Part shown: positions 1-10,086 of the stretch, one piece after another
How the letters are laid out: the number at the start of each line of letters is the position of its first letter
Numbering within the stretch: position 1 is the first letter of the stretch
NCBI RefSeq assembly: GCF_963678635.1
Contig: NC_087064.1
Span: 6,048,411 to 6,112,410 of the forward strand
Direction of reading: 5' to 3'
DNA from: Symsagittifera roscoffensis
Taxonomy: Eukaryota > Xenacoelomorpha > Acoela > Convolutidae
DNA: 64,000 bases
Made by a program: the position numbers and the translations under genes
The notes under the pieces: model-generated
The model's database searches: none
What the model saw: the letters and a program-made list of their open reading frames with translations, nothing else
Told to the model about the DNA's origin: nothing

Positions 1-3000
1 TGCACCCAATGCCGCTACTCTAGGATTCAGGTGTAGCCACTGGTTTGCTTCCGGCTTGGTTCTCAGCACCATCGCTTCCAGATGAGCTCTCGTCTCCAGT
101 GAATTCTTTCTTCTCGTGTCTTCACTCGCCACTTCCATTGCTCGGAACCACAAGTCGTTGGACATTGCCGTGATCACTCGATGGTCGTCATCTATTCCTG
201 GTTTCAGTTTGAGTTGCCGACTGAAGTTGGACAGTTCCAACCCCAGCACTTCGTCCAACACTAACATGTGTAGCGCGTGGTCCTTGAATCCTCTCATCGC
301 GTTTGAGATATCTGACCATACTGCAGGCAGTTCAGCCTTAAGTGGCCTCAGGTTCTCCATTTCTATCATGCGATTCGGGGCTGATATGATCACATCATAT
401 TTTCCTTCCGAAAGTAAGGCTACCATTGCATACACAAATTTCAGTCCATCCGGGAGATGTGCATATCCCGGAGACAACGCAAATACTACTCTCAACGTCA
501 CTTTATTGAATGATCCCTCCTTCGTCGCATCCACCACTTCACCCATCGACTCCAGGATGTCTTTTATCGCTGGCCATGCTGCGTTTTCTGCTGTTGCAGG
601 ATCTCTGAGCCTGCTCAGAAAACCTCTACTGTGTAGATGGTCATTGATACCAGCAAACACGATCGTTATCGGGTTCATTTCTGTCTGCCTTTGTACCCCT
701 ATAGCCAATGACACTGATTGCAATAGGTCTAGGTCAACTGCGGCCAGCATTATGACGTCCGGCCAAAACAAAGACTTAGAGGTGTACACGAACTCTGAAT
801 TCGCTACTACCATGATTTTGGCCTTTCTCATCTCTGCTTTGTCGTAGGCGGCGAAGATGGTCTCATCTTTTTTTATCGCTGTCAATCCGCCATATCTCTG
901 GGCATCACCATCTTGGTTCACTAGTTTTGGGTACACTCTCTCCTTCACATGACCAGGTGGTGTCGTCAATTGCCTAAATATCTTCACGTGTTGTCCAATC
1001 GGCGCTCTCGCCGTCAGGAATCTTCCTGGTCTCTCTTCACAATTCCTCTCATCATGGTTCAATCTCACATCTTGCAACGGTCTTGCATTCACAGGTCCCA
1101 TTGTGTTGTTGGAGGGCAGTCCCTCCAAATCGGCAAATCTCAAGGCCGTCGTGGAGCTGAAATTTATGCTAGCGGCTATCAACCAGTCTACGCCGGTTAT
1201 CGAGTACAATCTGCTGACGGATAGCGTCGCTCCATTCAGCATCCTCCTTGCATCTTCGATGAAGCTCACTCTCTGTAGGTCCAGCTTCATTAGTTCGTCT
1301 TTGTATATATGCCAAGGAGACGGTATGGATCGCGACCACATCAATGAGCCTCTGCTCGGTCTCTCCTCTCGACTGGTACTCGTCGTCTCCGATCTAGTGT
1401 CCGATCTAGATGTGCCTGCTACTTCTTCGATTGGTTGGTTGACAGGTCCTATCCTTCTCCTAGGATGAATTGTCCTCCTCATCGGTGCTTCTCCCAACCG
1501 ATCCTGTACGTCTGTTCTTCAACCTGGTTCACTGGAGCTTTGTTGCCGGTAATTTGTGACGGCTGGGACCGTACCCAAGCGTGTTTCCAGGTTAGGAGGC
1601 ACAAAGGTGGTGATCACCGTATCACTCACCGTTCCCTCTTCCTTCAGCACTCCTGTGTCAAAGAGTTCTGCTTCCAGCTCATCCAACCGTTCTTGGAAGA
1701 CTCGATTCAACCAAGCCTGTCCTTCGATGCTGTCGAAGTGGATGCCATACGTGGTCAGTCTGGCTTGATCCATGGCTCTCAATTCATGTTCAATGTCCAT
1801 GAGGATCATTCTTCCGGCATTTCGATTTGCTAGGTTTCTCAAGATGTTGTTCCATCTCATGACTCCCTCGTTGTGCCTTCTTCCTGATGCTGTTAGGCTT
1901 CTTGCGTTCATTGGCACCGTGCAAACGGTCAGTACCGCGCAACTGAACTTCTGCCAGAGAGTAGTGAACAAACACACCATCATTGATTCCCACAGTGCTT
2001 CCTGCTCATCTGATCCTCTGGAGATATCATTCGTCCCAACTAAGATCATCACATTGGGTATCTTCCCTGGATTCATTAGCTCCACCATGCGATATAATTG
2101 AGCAATCGTCGCGCCTCCAAAGGCCATCACCGTGGTGACCCATGAGGTCCTCAAATTCGACAGCACTCTGACTAAGCCGTCTCCCAATATCAGGTGAGAT
2201 GTCCCAAGTGGTGGTTGCTGCAGGTTCACAGCCGGGCTCCAGGTAGCTCGATTGAAGCAGGCTCTCGGATCTGTCTCCGGAACTCCCGTGAAATTATACT
2301 TCAATTGATTATTCTTCTGCACGTCTATAATGCGAGACACTTTCTTCGCTGGCATCTTCCGTACTTTCCTCTCTGGGATTCTCGAGCTCCCCATGAGTGG
2401 TGTCACGTTACTCATCCCTTGTCTGATTACTGTCTGGGAGAGTTGTACTCTGCCCGTATCGTCAATCGTTCCATAGGGTGCAGTCACCCCGGAACCTGGT
2501 GCATTCTTGTTAGCGACCAATCGTCCAGCTGTCTCTATCAGTTTTCTCACTGTCTGTTCTACGACGGGATCACCCAAGGTGTCACTAGGATCCGGGATTG
2601 TTACTCGGTTCGTCTCTGCTGGAAGCCGTGTCTCCGTTGTTTGACTCATTTCTCGAGGTGTCAAGAGCTCCATCGGGGACTGCCCACGAGGAATATCCCT
2701 TGCAGGTATCACTTTCTCAATGGACGTCGTCAACGCCGCCTGTTCCGATCGCTCTTTGTATTCCTGCCTTAAGCGTTCGATCTCTTGACCCTGCTTTTTG
2801 TTGCAGTCTTCAAACAACTTTCTCCACATGTCCCGGTCTTCCTCCATCGCCAGCATGGTCTTCGTCATATCGTCTAACTCCTTCTTCGTGCTTTTCAGCT
2901 GATCGTTCATCTCGTCCAGATCTTGTATGGTTTGGTTCGTCTGAACCTTCTGTGTTTCTTTCGCCCTTTTTGGTGGCACAGCTGCTCTCAGTGGTGAACC

Positions 3001-3408
3001 AGACGAGGTCGCCTCGCTGTTCATCTCCCGATGCATTCTCGTCAGCCCAGGTTTAGGCTTAGAGGGCATTGGCATCTCACCTGGTTGGTAAGTCCTAGAA
3101 CTTCCCAATCCAGGCTCATTCGCCAAGTCACTCCCTGAGAGAGCCCCGTTTCTGCACCTCATCACTCTCATGTTCGGGCGGTCTAGTACTCCTCTTTCTC
3201 CATATGCTGCCATCAACAGGACTTCCGTGGGGCGGTCCCCACGGTTGTCGTGCCCCAAGATGTTGATCAGGGCGGTCAGCATTATGACCACCTCTGGGTC
3301 CTCCAGAGCGAAGTCTCGTTCGATCAGCCGACGATAGATCGCATCTACCATCGGTCCCACATATGCCTCTGCCAAGTCCATCAATTCATCCAGGTTGAAA
3401 TTGTCCAT
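1..3408 (-). pseudogene. SGNH/GDSL-hydrolase-like cassette ORF of element 1, one in-frame TGA, runs off window
   Basis: The frame starts with ATG at 3408 and is open to a TGA at 1519-1521. It stays open in the same frame from 1518 to the window edge. Residues 1-100 are a conserved head. About 145-225 form a coiled coil. About 400-575 are SGNH-like: block I GDGL (about 403, catalytic Ser replaced by Gly), a GGA block II, block III GTNDISR (about 455) and block V YGIHFD (about 553, usual Asp replaced by Tyr). Past the TGA the protein matches the rest of the element 2 ORF at 24453-26906 and then, without any stop, the next ORF (22410-24452), including a second G-x-N-D motif (GINDHL near 640-655). 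The TGA follows a Gly codon and is most simply a mutated Arg codon. Confidence 0.75.
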
Positions 3409-3803
3409 AGTGTTCTTTCCAAGTTCGATTTGATTTCGATTTCAAGTTTTGACTCAAATGAGCAATTAAATGATCAATCAGGATCTAGAAAAGGAATCAC
3501 GACTGTCACGCCTGTCAGTTTCACCTTAACATATATCGTTAAAATCTGCTTAAAACAGTTCAGATAAAAAGATATTTATCCTAAAATTTATAAAAATCAA
3601 TTGGTTTCTAAAATTTTGGAATTCGACCTAAGATTGGACAGTCCAAACTTTGGATCTATTCCCAAGATCGTCATCTAGTTGTTCATGGTCACTAACCCCT
3701 ACTTACCCATGATCGTAATGACCTAACACATAACATAACATAACACACATATCACATATTACATGCAACTTGGTCTTTGGCCTAACACTCTTTCGCACAT
3801 CAC
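3409..3803 (-). other. Spacer between integrase and the SGNH cassette, element 1
   Basis: No coding frame. It is clearly related to 26907-27400 in element 2. Both share a GATCAATCA-GATCTA block just before the SGNH ATG and a run of ATAACATAACACA words near the integrase end. Conservation in two diverged copies suggests a function, for example a splice acceptor, internal ribosome entry or promoter for the cassette. No specific site can be proven by eye. Confidence 0.55.
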
Positions 3804-6800
3804 TCAGCCTATACTTAAATAATATTTCTTATGTAGATATACTTGTATGTTCGTATCAGAGAATATCACGTGTACAAGCGCGTACAATTCCCGAGGATGC
3901 AGTCTTCCTCTATTTGGATCGTACACTGGAAGCGAGAGCTCCTTCACGTCCATTTCCACAAGTAAATCCCTCAGCCTCGTCAAAGACAAGACTAGGTTTT
4001 CTGGGTCCACGTGCTGCTTCTCTGTCGCCCTCGTTACCAAGAAGCATAAGTACTTTCCCGGTATCTGTGACACCGCCGGAGGTAAGGCTGCTACGCCCCC
4101 TATCCCTGGTCTTTGCTTCCAAAGGAATTCCACGTTTTTGTATTCCCTCTTAAAATCTGCCGCTAGCGCCGTCCTAAAACTCATGTCTGCGGTGATTGCT
4201 ATCGCACATGTTCTGTTTGTGAGTATGAAATCACTGTCTGTTAGTATTATGTTACTTAAATATTCATTTGGTAAGTTAAAATATGACTCAACTACCCTGC
4301 CTATGTCAGGTTTCTTAGGTTCTTCGCCTGTTTCTGCTTCTAAGTCTCCTGTTTCTCTTGCTATTCTTAATTTTTTTATTATCAAGTTTTCAGTGTGGGT
4401 AAGTCCTACCCCCACTCCCCGGACAAAAATATCCATCGGCGTCCCCGTCGATCGCATACCGGGTATTAAGTCAAGATTAGAAGCTGGAATGAGTAGTCGT
4501 CCTTCCTGGGCAGCCCAGGAAGGATCATCTCGTTCGGTCTTAATGTATTTCGCGCTTTCACGATCTACGTCTTGAATCGTAACGCTGGTCTCTTTAGGGT
4601 CTGATGTGATTTCGTTCAGCCACTCTAAGACGCGCAGGTTCGTCTGGTCTTGTTCATATGACTGCTGTTGCTCATCGTCAAATTCTACCTCGGGTTTCGA
4701 CCAGTCGTCAACCCACTCATCGTTATGATCATCGACTATGTCAATATCTTGTGACACAGTTATTTCTTCTAAACCCACTACTTCCTCCACTATTCTCTTT
4801 AGATCTATCCCATCCACTACAAAGTCGTCACCGTAAGGATTGTACTTCTTTCTTGGTCTCGTCCCGTCCTTCTGACGAGTCTGAATCGTGAACGGAAGAT
4901 CTGGTTCCAAGTTCTTGGGAACCTCTGTCTGTTCGGGATCCTGCCAATCCTCTTCTGCGTAGGGTAAGGTTTCATCGTCCGCTTCGATCTTTTCGTTTGG
5001 ATCCAGGTCCAGCGGTGTATCCGTACCTTCCTCTACGATTTCGTTTCCATCGTTCTTTTCCCTGGTGCCTTTTTCATTGACCTCACAAGCAGGATCCATC
5101 ATTAGATAATCCCCTTCTTCCATGTCTGCAGGTATACACCAGTCTTCTGTCGATGGATTGTGTGGCTTGATGTTTTCGTAGTGGGCGGCTCGGCCAGTAC
5201 TCAGTCTATAAAAGCGTCCCTCTTGGTGCACCTCTGTAATCATGAAGGGTCCCCTCCATTTCTTTAGAAGCTTCTTTGTCCCTTTCGGTGGTATAACGTT
5301 CTGAAATACCCATACGTAGTCTCCCACCGAGTAAGCCTTTGCACCAGCTGCTTTCTTGTCGAATCTTTTCCTCTGCCTTGCCTGTGCCTGCTGAGTGTTT
5401 CGTCTACACAAATCGTTCAACTCCTGTTGGCGTTTGATCACATCCCTCATGTAGAGCTGTGGGGACGTTTTCTTTCCCTCATATTCTGAGTAGAAGAATG
5501 TCAAGGGTAAAGACTTCTCGTGTCCCGTCAGCATCATGTGTGGACTAACTCCAGTGGTGGAGTGTTGCGTGCTATTATAAGCTCCCATCACCTGTGGAAG
5601 GTATCTGTCCCAATCGGTCATGTACCTGGAACAATATACCCTCAGCATCGACACTAACGTCCTATTCTGTCTTTCCACTAAGCCATTCGTCTGAGGGTGG
5701 TATGTCGTGGAGTGAGCCTGAGCGACTTGTGACCGTCTCATAAGCTCTTTCGTAAGCTCGCCTACGAAAGCCGTTCCATTGTCCGATTGAAACGTCATTG
5801 GACAACCATGTCTTGCTATCCACGTATTGATCAGGTGGTCGCATGTCTCTTCCGCCGAGGCAGTTATGCAGGGCACGGCCTCTGCATACTTCGTGAAGTG
5901 ATCTATCATGACCAAGACTTGGTTGTAACCGCTGTCTGTCATGCATATCTTCTGGTGATCTATCTGCACCACCTCGTTGAATTCAGACGACTCAATCGAT
6001 TGTAAAGGAAATCGCAACTTCCTAGGATCCTTGACCTGTTGGCATGACAGACATGCTGTCACCCATTTCTCGCATGCCTTTTTCATCCCAGGCCACTCAA
6101 AGCGCTTCAGGATCCTCTGATACACTTTGTCGATCCCTTGATGGCCCATCTGATCATGCGACCTGAATAATAGTTCTGTCTGATAGAGTTGCGGCAACAC
6201 TATCGCGTTATATTTGTATAAGACCTTGTCTTCTTCTCTTCTCCTGCAAGCCACGATCCCGTCCTTGTGCAGATATAATCTCCCCTCCTTCTGCATGAAG
6301 TATTGTCTCAGGATCCTATAGCTGTCTTCTTCCAGGTCACCTTTGTCAGGTGCACCGTTTTCTATCCACCTTTTTAGGTTGCTTGTCATGCGATCATTTC
6401 TCTGCGCCCTTAGAAGGTCCGAGAGTCTGTATCTCGCCTTCAAGTACGTCTTCATGACCCTCATCTGACTATTCAGCTCGTTGGGCTGATGTGTGTCTTC
6501 TTCCATCTTAACGCACCAAATCTTCGCCAACGGTTGTGTTTCTTGCTGAAACGGTTGAAGATCAGTCCTGACTGCCTCTTTCTGTGGCAATAAGCTCATC
6601 GACCGCTTTGATACTGCTATTGTTTCTAAGTCATCCGCTGCGTTGTCAAAGACTCTTTCGCTTGGTATTAGGTAGCGATCACAGTCAGGATCCTGGTACA
6701 CTTCTCTGTCCAGGTCCCTTGCCCGAGTTTCCACTAGTAGCGTGTGTATCGCTAGTTCTGACAGTTCTGATCCCGAGGTCGAATTCCTGTCGGAGTAGGT

Positions 6801-6986
6801 ATCCATTCCTGAGTTTCGGGAATCATCATCCGTCGAAGGTGTTGTGCTGGAGACTGCACGCTCCTCCAGATCATGTCTGTATTTCCTTCGCATCCATCTG
6901 AACTCCCCGGACAAAACCTTGTTCTCTAGGTCCTGTTTCTCATCAGGAATTTTCTCGTCTATCTCGGACTCCCCGGACAAATTCAC
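3804..6986 (-). CDS. int: Integrase with C-terminal macro-like domain, element 1
   Basis: A 1060-residue frame starting with GTG at 6986 (a TAA lies just upstream in frame). About 260 residues precede the HHCC zinc finger (HDQMGH...CLSC, about 274-310). The DDE core has D near 340 (QIDHQK), D near 400 (QSDNGTAF) and E near 436 (GLVERQNRT). A GPF module lies near 578. An acidic linker follows (about 630-900). Residues about 920-1060 fit the macro fold of the OARD1 type: a TADMSFRTALAADFK block, a GKYLCFLVT strand, then a PENL...L helix, ELSLPVYD and a closing VYLHKK strand. Integrase inserts the DNA copy. The macro part may bind ADP-ribose, but the glycines of the usual binding loop are not kept. 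Confidence 0.88.
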   Translation of the reverse strand: MNLSGESEIDEKIPDEKQDLENKVLSGEFRWMRRKYRHDLEERAVSSTTPSTDDDSRNSGMDTYSDRNSTSGSELSELAIHTLLVETRARDLDREVYQDPDCDRYLIPSERVFDNAADDLETIAVSKRSMSLLPQKEAVRTDLQPFQQETQPLAKIWCVKMEEDTHQPNELNSQMRVMKTYLKARYRLSDLLRAQRNDRMTSNLKRWIENGAPDKGDLEEDSYRILRQYFMQKEGRLYLHKDGIVACRRREEDKVLYKYNAIVLPQLYQTELLFRSHDQMGHQGIDKVYQRILKRFEWPGMKKACEKWVTACLSCQQVKDPRKLRFPLQSIESSEFNEVVQIDHQKICMTDSGYNQVLVMIDHFTKYAEAVPCITASAEETCDHLINTWIARHGCPMTFQSDNGTAFVGELTKELMRRSQVAQAHSTTYHPQTNGLVERQNRTLVSMLRVYCSRYMTDWDRYLPQVMGAYNSTQHSTTGVSPHMMLTGHEKSLPLTFFYSEYEGKKTSPQLYMRDVIKRQQELNDLCRRNTQQAQARQRKRFDKKAAGAKAYSVGDYVWVFQNVIPPKGTKKLLKKWRGPFMITEVHQEGRFYRLSTGRAAHYENIKPHNPSTEDWCIPADMEEGDYLMMDPACEVNEKGTREKNDGNEIVEEGTDTPLDLDPNEKIEADDETLPYAEEDWQDPEQTEVPKNLEPDLPFTIQTRQKDGTRPRKKYNPYGDDFVVDGIDLKRIVEEVVGLEEITVSQDIDIVDDHNDEWVDDWSKPEVEFDDEQQQSYEQDQTNLRVLEWLNEITSDPKETSVTIQDVDRESAKYIKTERDDPSWAAQEGRLLIPASNLDLIPGMRSTGTPMDIFVRGVGVGLTHTENLIIKKLRIARETGDLEAETGEEPKKPDIGRVVESYFNLPNEYLSNIILTDSDFILTNRTCAIAITADMSFRTALAADFKREYKNVEFLWKQRPGIGGVAALPPAVSQIPGKYLCFLVTRATEKQHVDPENLVLSLTRLRDLLVEMDVKELSLPVYDPNRGRLHPRELYALVHVIFSDTNIQVYLHKKYYLSIG

Positions 6987-8914
6987 TTACCCGGGTGTTG
7001 ATCTTGTGATCGCTGGTTTTTCTCCTTATCCTTCTCCCCGGACAAATAGTCTTGCAGCAGATTTTGTTCTACAACTTCACCCTCTTTATCCCGGTCTACA
7101 AAGGTGACGGTTTTCTTTTGCTTGCCGCTCTCCTGTCCTTTCTGTCCGTAAGAAGTACTGGTTAAAATCTCTTGGGGTATTGAGGATACTAGTTGCTGAA
7201 CTATTGTCCTACAATCCCTCTCGTTCTCTTCGTGTTGTCGTCTGGACGGCATGATCTTGACCTTCTTAGTGACTGTTAGCGATGCCACTGCTGCTGTCCA
7301 CTCGGGGTCATCTCTGGTCACTTCTCTTTCTAACAATCCACCCAGTATCCGCATCACTTGTGGTGTAACTTGCACCGTTTTATCCAATAATGAGAGGCTG
7401 TTTATATTCATGCGAGAGAGTTCTTGCTGGACCAGGTTCGAGCGCAGCAACAAATCCAACGGGACCGGGTCCTCCTTGGACAGGATCTTTATCTCGGCTG
7501 CTTTCTCTACAGGTAACTCAGGGTGCCCTGGAATTGGATGTCCTGATTTATCCAACCATCTCGTTAAGGGAAGCGCTTCATAAGTTTCTTTGTCCAAAAA
7601 CGAGAATCCCTCCTTTATTTCCGCCTGATTGGCCTGCTTCTGCTCCAATCTTTCATAGAACTCAGTTTTCTTACTGAGGCTGTCAGCATTCTGGTGTTTA
7701 TCACGCATCCTATGTTCGATTATCATATGGTAGCCATCCAGTCCTACTATCCATCTACCAATATAACTCTGATCCATCGAGTAGGTCTTCAACCAGGATA
7801 ACGCTCTGTTGTCCACGCGTAACTTGAAGGGAGCGCTCCCCAAGTATGCACGGTACTTCTCCACGAAGTTGACTACTGCAAACATTTCTGCTTTTGGTGC
7901 GCCATATTTCATCTCTGTGTCACTCAAGACTTTGCTGCCGTATGCAATGGGACGGAGAACTGTTCTTCCGTTCCATTCTTGCTCTTGATGCAATATTCCT
8001 GAGATGGCCACCACCGATGCGTCTGTGTCAAGAACAAACATGCCCTTTTCTGTAGGCATGCCCAGCACTGGCGCTTCGCACAGTTCCCGCTTTATGTTCT
8101 CGAAAGCAACTTGTGCCTCATCGTTCCATTCGAACTTCTTCCCTTTGTTGCGCATCAGCTTCTGCATCGGATACACCTTGTCCGCATATCCTTTAATGAA
8201 TTCACGGTAGTAATTGGCAAACCCTAGGAAGCTCATGAGCTGTGTGTCCGTTCTAGGAGCTTTCCATGTCAACACTGCTTCCACTGCTTCCGGGTCCGGC
8301 CTCACGCCATGCCTATCCACCATCCTTCCTAGGTACTTTATCGAATCCCTAAGGATTTCACATTTCGATGGTTTGCACTTCAATCCTGCTCTTTTCATGC
8401 ATCCAAAGACCTCATCGAGTCTATCAATGTGGTCTTCCAGGGTCGGTGTCGCTATGACTACGTCATCCACGTAGCACATCAAGAGATTCCCGTACTTTTT
8501 GGTCACTCCTGTCAAAGCCTGAGCCATCAGCCTTTGAAAAGTTGCTGTTGCATTGCCCAAGCCGAAGGGCATCCTCTTCCACTGGTACAACCCCAACTCG
8601 CACGCGAAACCGGTTTTTTCCCTATCTTTCTTCCGCAAAGGAACCTGCCAGAAGGCAGAACCCAAGTCCAATGTGGTGAAGAACTTTGCATCACCAAGTT
8701 TAGATAGGCTCTCGTCTATTCGCGGTATCGGGTACGCATCTTTTATCGTTACCGCGTTCAAGTAACGAAAGTCGCAACAAAATCTAAGCTGCCCCCCTTT
8801 CTTTTTCGCCATAACTACCCCGCAAGCCCACGGCGATTTCGAGGGTTCTATCATGTCGTATTCAAGCAACATTTCTATTTCCGCTCGGCACGCTTCCGAT
8901 TTACGTGGCGTCAT
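6983..8914 (-). CDS. pol: Reverse transcriptase and RNase H of element 1
   Basis: A 643-residue frame, open upstream to about 8998. The RT starts with the SPWACGVVMAKKKGG block, has LDLGSAFWQVPL, the Ty3-type MPFGLGNA block and the catalytic YVDD near residue 146. RNase H follows with its acidic residues in DTDAS (about 297), KAEM, VDNRAL and QNADSLS (about 409). A linker of some 230 residues leads to the stop. The enzyme copies element RNA into DNA. The frame ends at 6983 and overlaps the integrase frame by four bases (GTGA). The frame differs from protease by one base, and element 2 has the extra base, so the break looks like a deletion and not a programmed shift. Confidence 0.9.
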   Translation of the reverse strand: MTPRKSEACRAEIEMLLEYDMIEPSKSPWACGVVMAKKKGGQLRFCCDFRYLNAVTIKDAYPIPRIDESLSKLGDAKFFTTLDLGSAFWQVPLRKKDREKTGFACELGLYQWKRMPFGLGNATATFQRLMAQALTGVTKKYGNLLMCYVDDVVIATPTLEDHIDRLDEVFGCMKRAGLKCKPSKCEILRDSIKYLGRMVDRHGVRPDPEAVEAVLTWKAPRTDTQLMSFLGFANYYREFIKGYADKVYPMQKLMRNKGKKFEWNDEAQVAFENIKRELCEAPVLGMPTEKGMFVLDTDASVVAISGILHQEQEWNGRTVLRPIAYGSKVLSDTEMKYGAPKAEMFAVVNFVEKYRAYLGSAPFKLRVDNRALSWLKTYSMDQSYIGRWIVGLDGYHMIIEHRMRDKHQNADSLSKKTEFYERLEQKQANQAEIKEGFSFLDKETYEALPLTRWLDKSGHPIPGHPELPVEKAAEIKILSKEDPVPLDLLLRSNLVQQELSRMNINSLSLLDKTVQVTPQVMRILGGLLEREVTRDDPEWTAAVASLTVTKKVKIMPSRRQHEENERDCRTIVQQLVSSIPQEILTSTSYGQKGQESGKQKKTVTFVDRDKEGEVVEQNLLQDYLSGEKDKEKNQRSQDQHPGK

Positions 8915-8952
8915 TCGCCTTGCGCCTTCCCTATGGGGAACGGCGCCCTCTT

Positions 8953-10086
8953 CTAGTTCGATTTCGTGTTCGACGAAATTACAGCAACCGATGTCCGCTT
9001 ATGTTTTGAAAATACTTCGGCGTTCCGATCTAGGAGGTCCCGCAATTTTTCGAAATCTCCCTTACCTATTTTTCCTTTCAAATGTTCTATCTTTGGCAAA
9101 ACCGGTTTGTCAGATTCTAGTTCGTATGACGAGGGGCGTTCCGGAAAATTCGAGCAGCTTGATAAGCCGTCGTCCGTTTCGGATTTCATTGAAAACAATT
9201 TATGAATAGATTTTAATTCATTAATCCTCTTTAAAATTTTATCTTTATTGGCATGATAAGGACAGTCTTTCACGTTATGTTTCTTCAAGTTTTGTGTCTC
9301 CTCATAGTCGGTCCTCATCGGCAAAGCGTAGCCAAGCTTCTTTCCACGCTGGATTGAAACCGTGGTGTCCAGTGTGTTCAACAACACACTGACACACAGT
9401 CCGTTTCGCGTTACCGAGAAGCTCCGGCCTAAAATCACCGAACTCTGACTATTTAGTTTCGGTACTAAGCAAACCTGTTTGCTATCACTTAACGAATTTA
9501 AATTTCTCATTCTAAAAATTGCTATTACAGCTTGTCCTGGTTGTAACTTTACTTTTCTATCCAAAAAAACTGGTACCTTATTTTCATCTGTTATTATCCT
9601 ATTAATTGGTCTCTTAACATACTTTCGGTCCGGGTTTCTAATCCGTATTAGACCGTTGTTCAAGTCAATCATCACGTCAAAATTCCTGACAAAATCTCTG
9701 CCCAAGATGAATTGGTCGGCGTCGTCCAGATTCTCTACCACCAGGAAGCTCATCCAAAGGTCTCGTCCTCCCATGTGAAGGACCGTTATCGGTGTTCTTC
9801 CAGCTACGTAGATGGCTCCTCAATTTGCGGCGGCCAGTCGGAGGTTCGTAGGAATCAGATCTTCCCGTGTGAAGCTCATTCTTTCCCAAGTTTTTATCGG
9901 CATCACACTCACCACCGCTCCTGTGTCCAGAAGCCCTGTGACTCCGATTTTTGTTCCGTTGGTGTCGAGCAGGTGTGCTGTCACATCTGCTTCATATCCA
10001 AAGTGTACCGCGTCTTGTTCCATCATGGCGCCATGGCCTATCCTGCGGACTTTGAGTTCCTCTTCACCCAAATAGATCTGCCCCAT
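8953..10086 (-). pseudogene. pro: Retroviral-type aspartic protease of element 1, broken by TGA
   Basis: The frame continues directly from gag after its TAG stop. The first part (10086-9820) holds the active-site motif LDTGAVVSVMP near residue 58. An in-frame TGA at 9820-9822 interrupts it. The same frame then stays open to 8953 and holds the second protease signature ILGRDF and a long tether towards RT. Aspartic proteases of this family act as dimers and cut Gag and Pol. The TGA lies between the two signatures, so no whole protease can be made without readthrough. At the RT end the frame runs out because of a one-base difference from element 2 near 9000. Confidence 0.8.

Noticed and set aside
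116-847. 243-codon plus-strand frame
   Set aside because: It is antisense to the conserved cassette frame on the minus strand, which has a homologue in element 2.
1-3408. Envelope gene after pol
   Set aside because: No signal peptide, transmembrane segment or furin site; SGNH and coiled-coil features instead.
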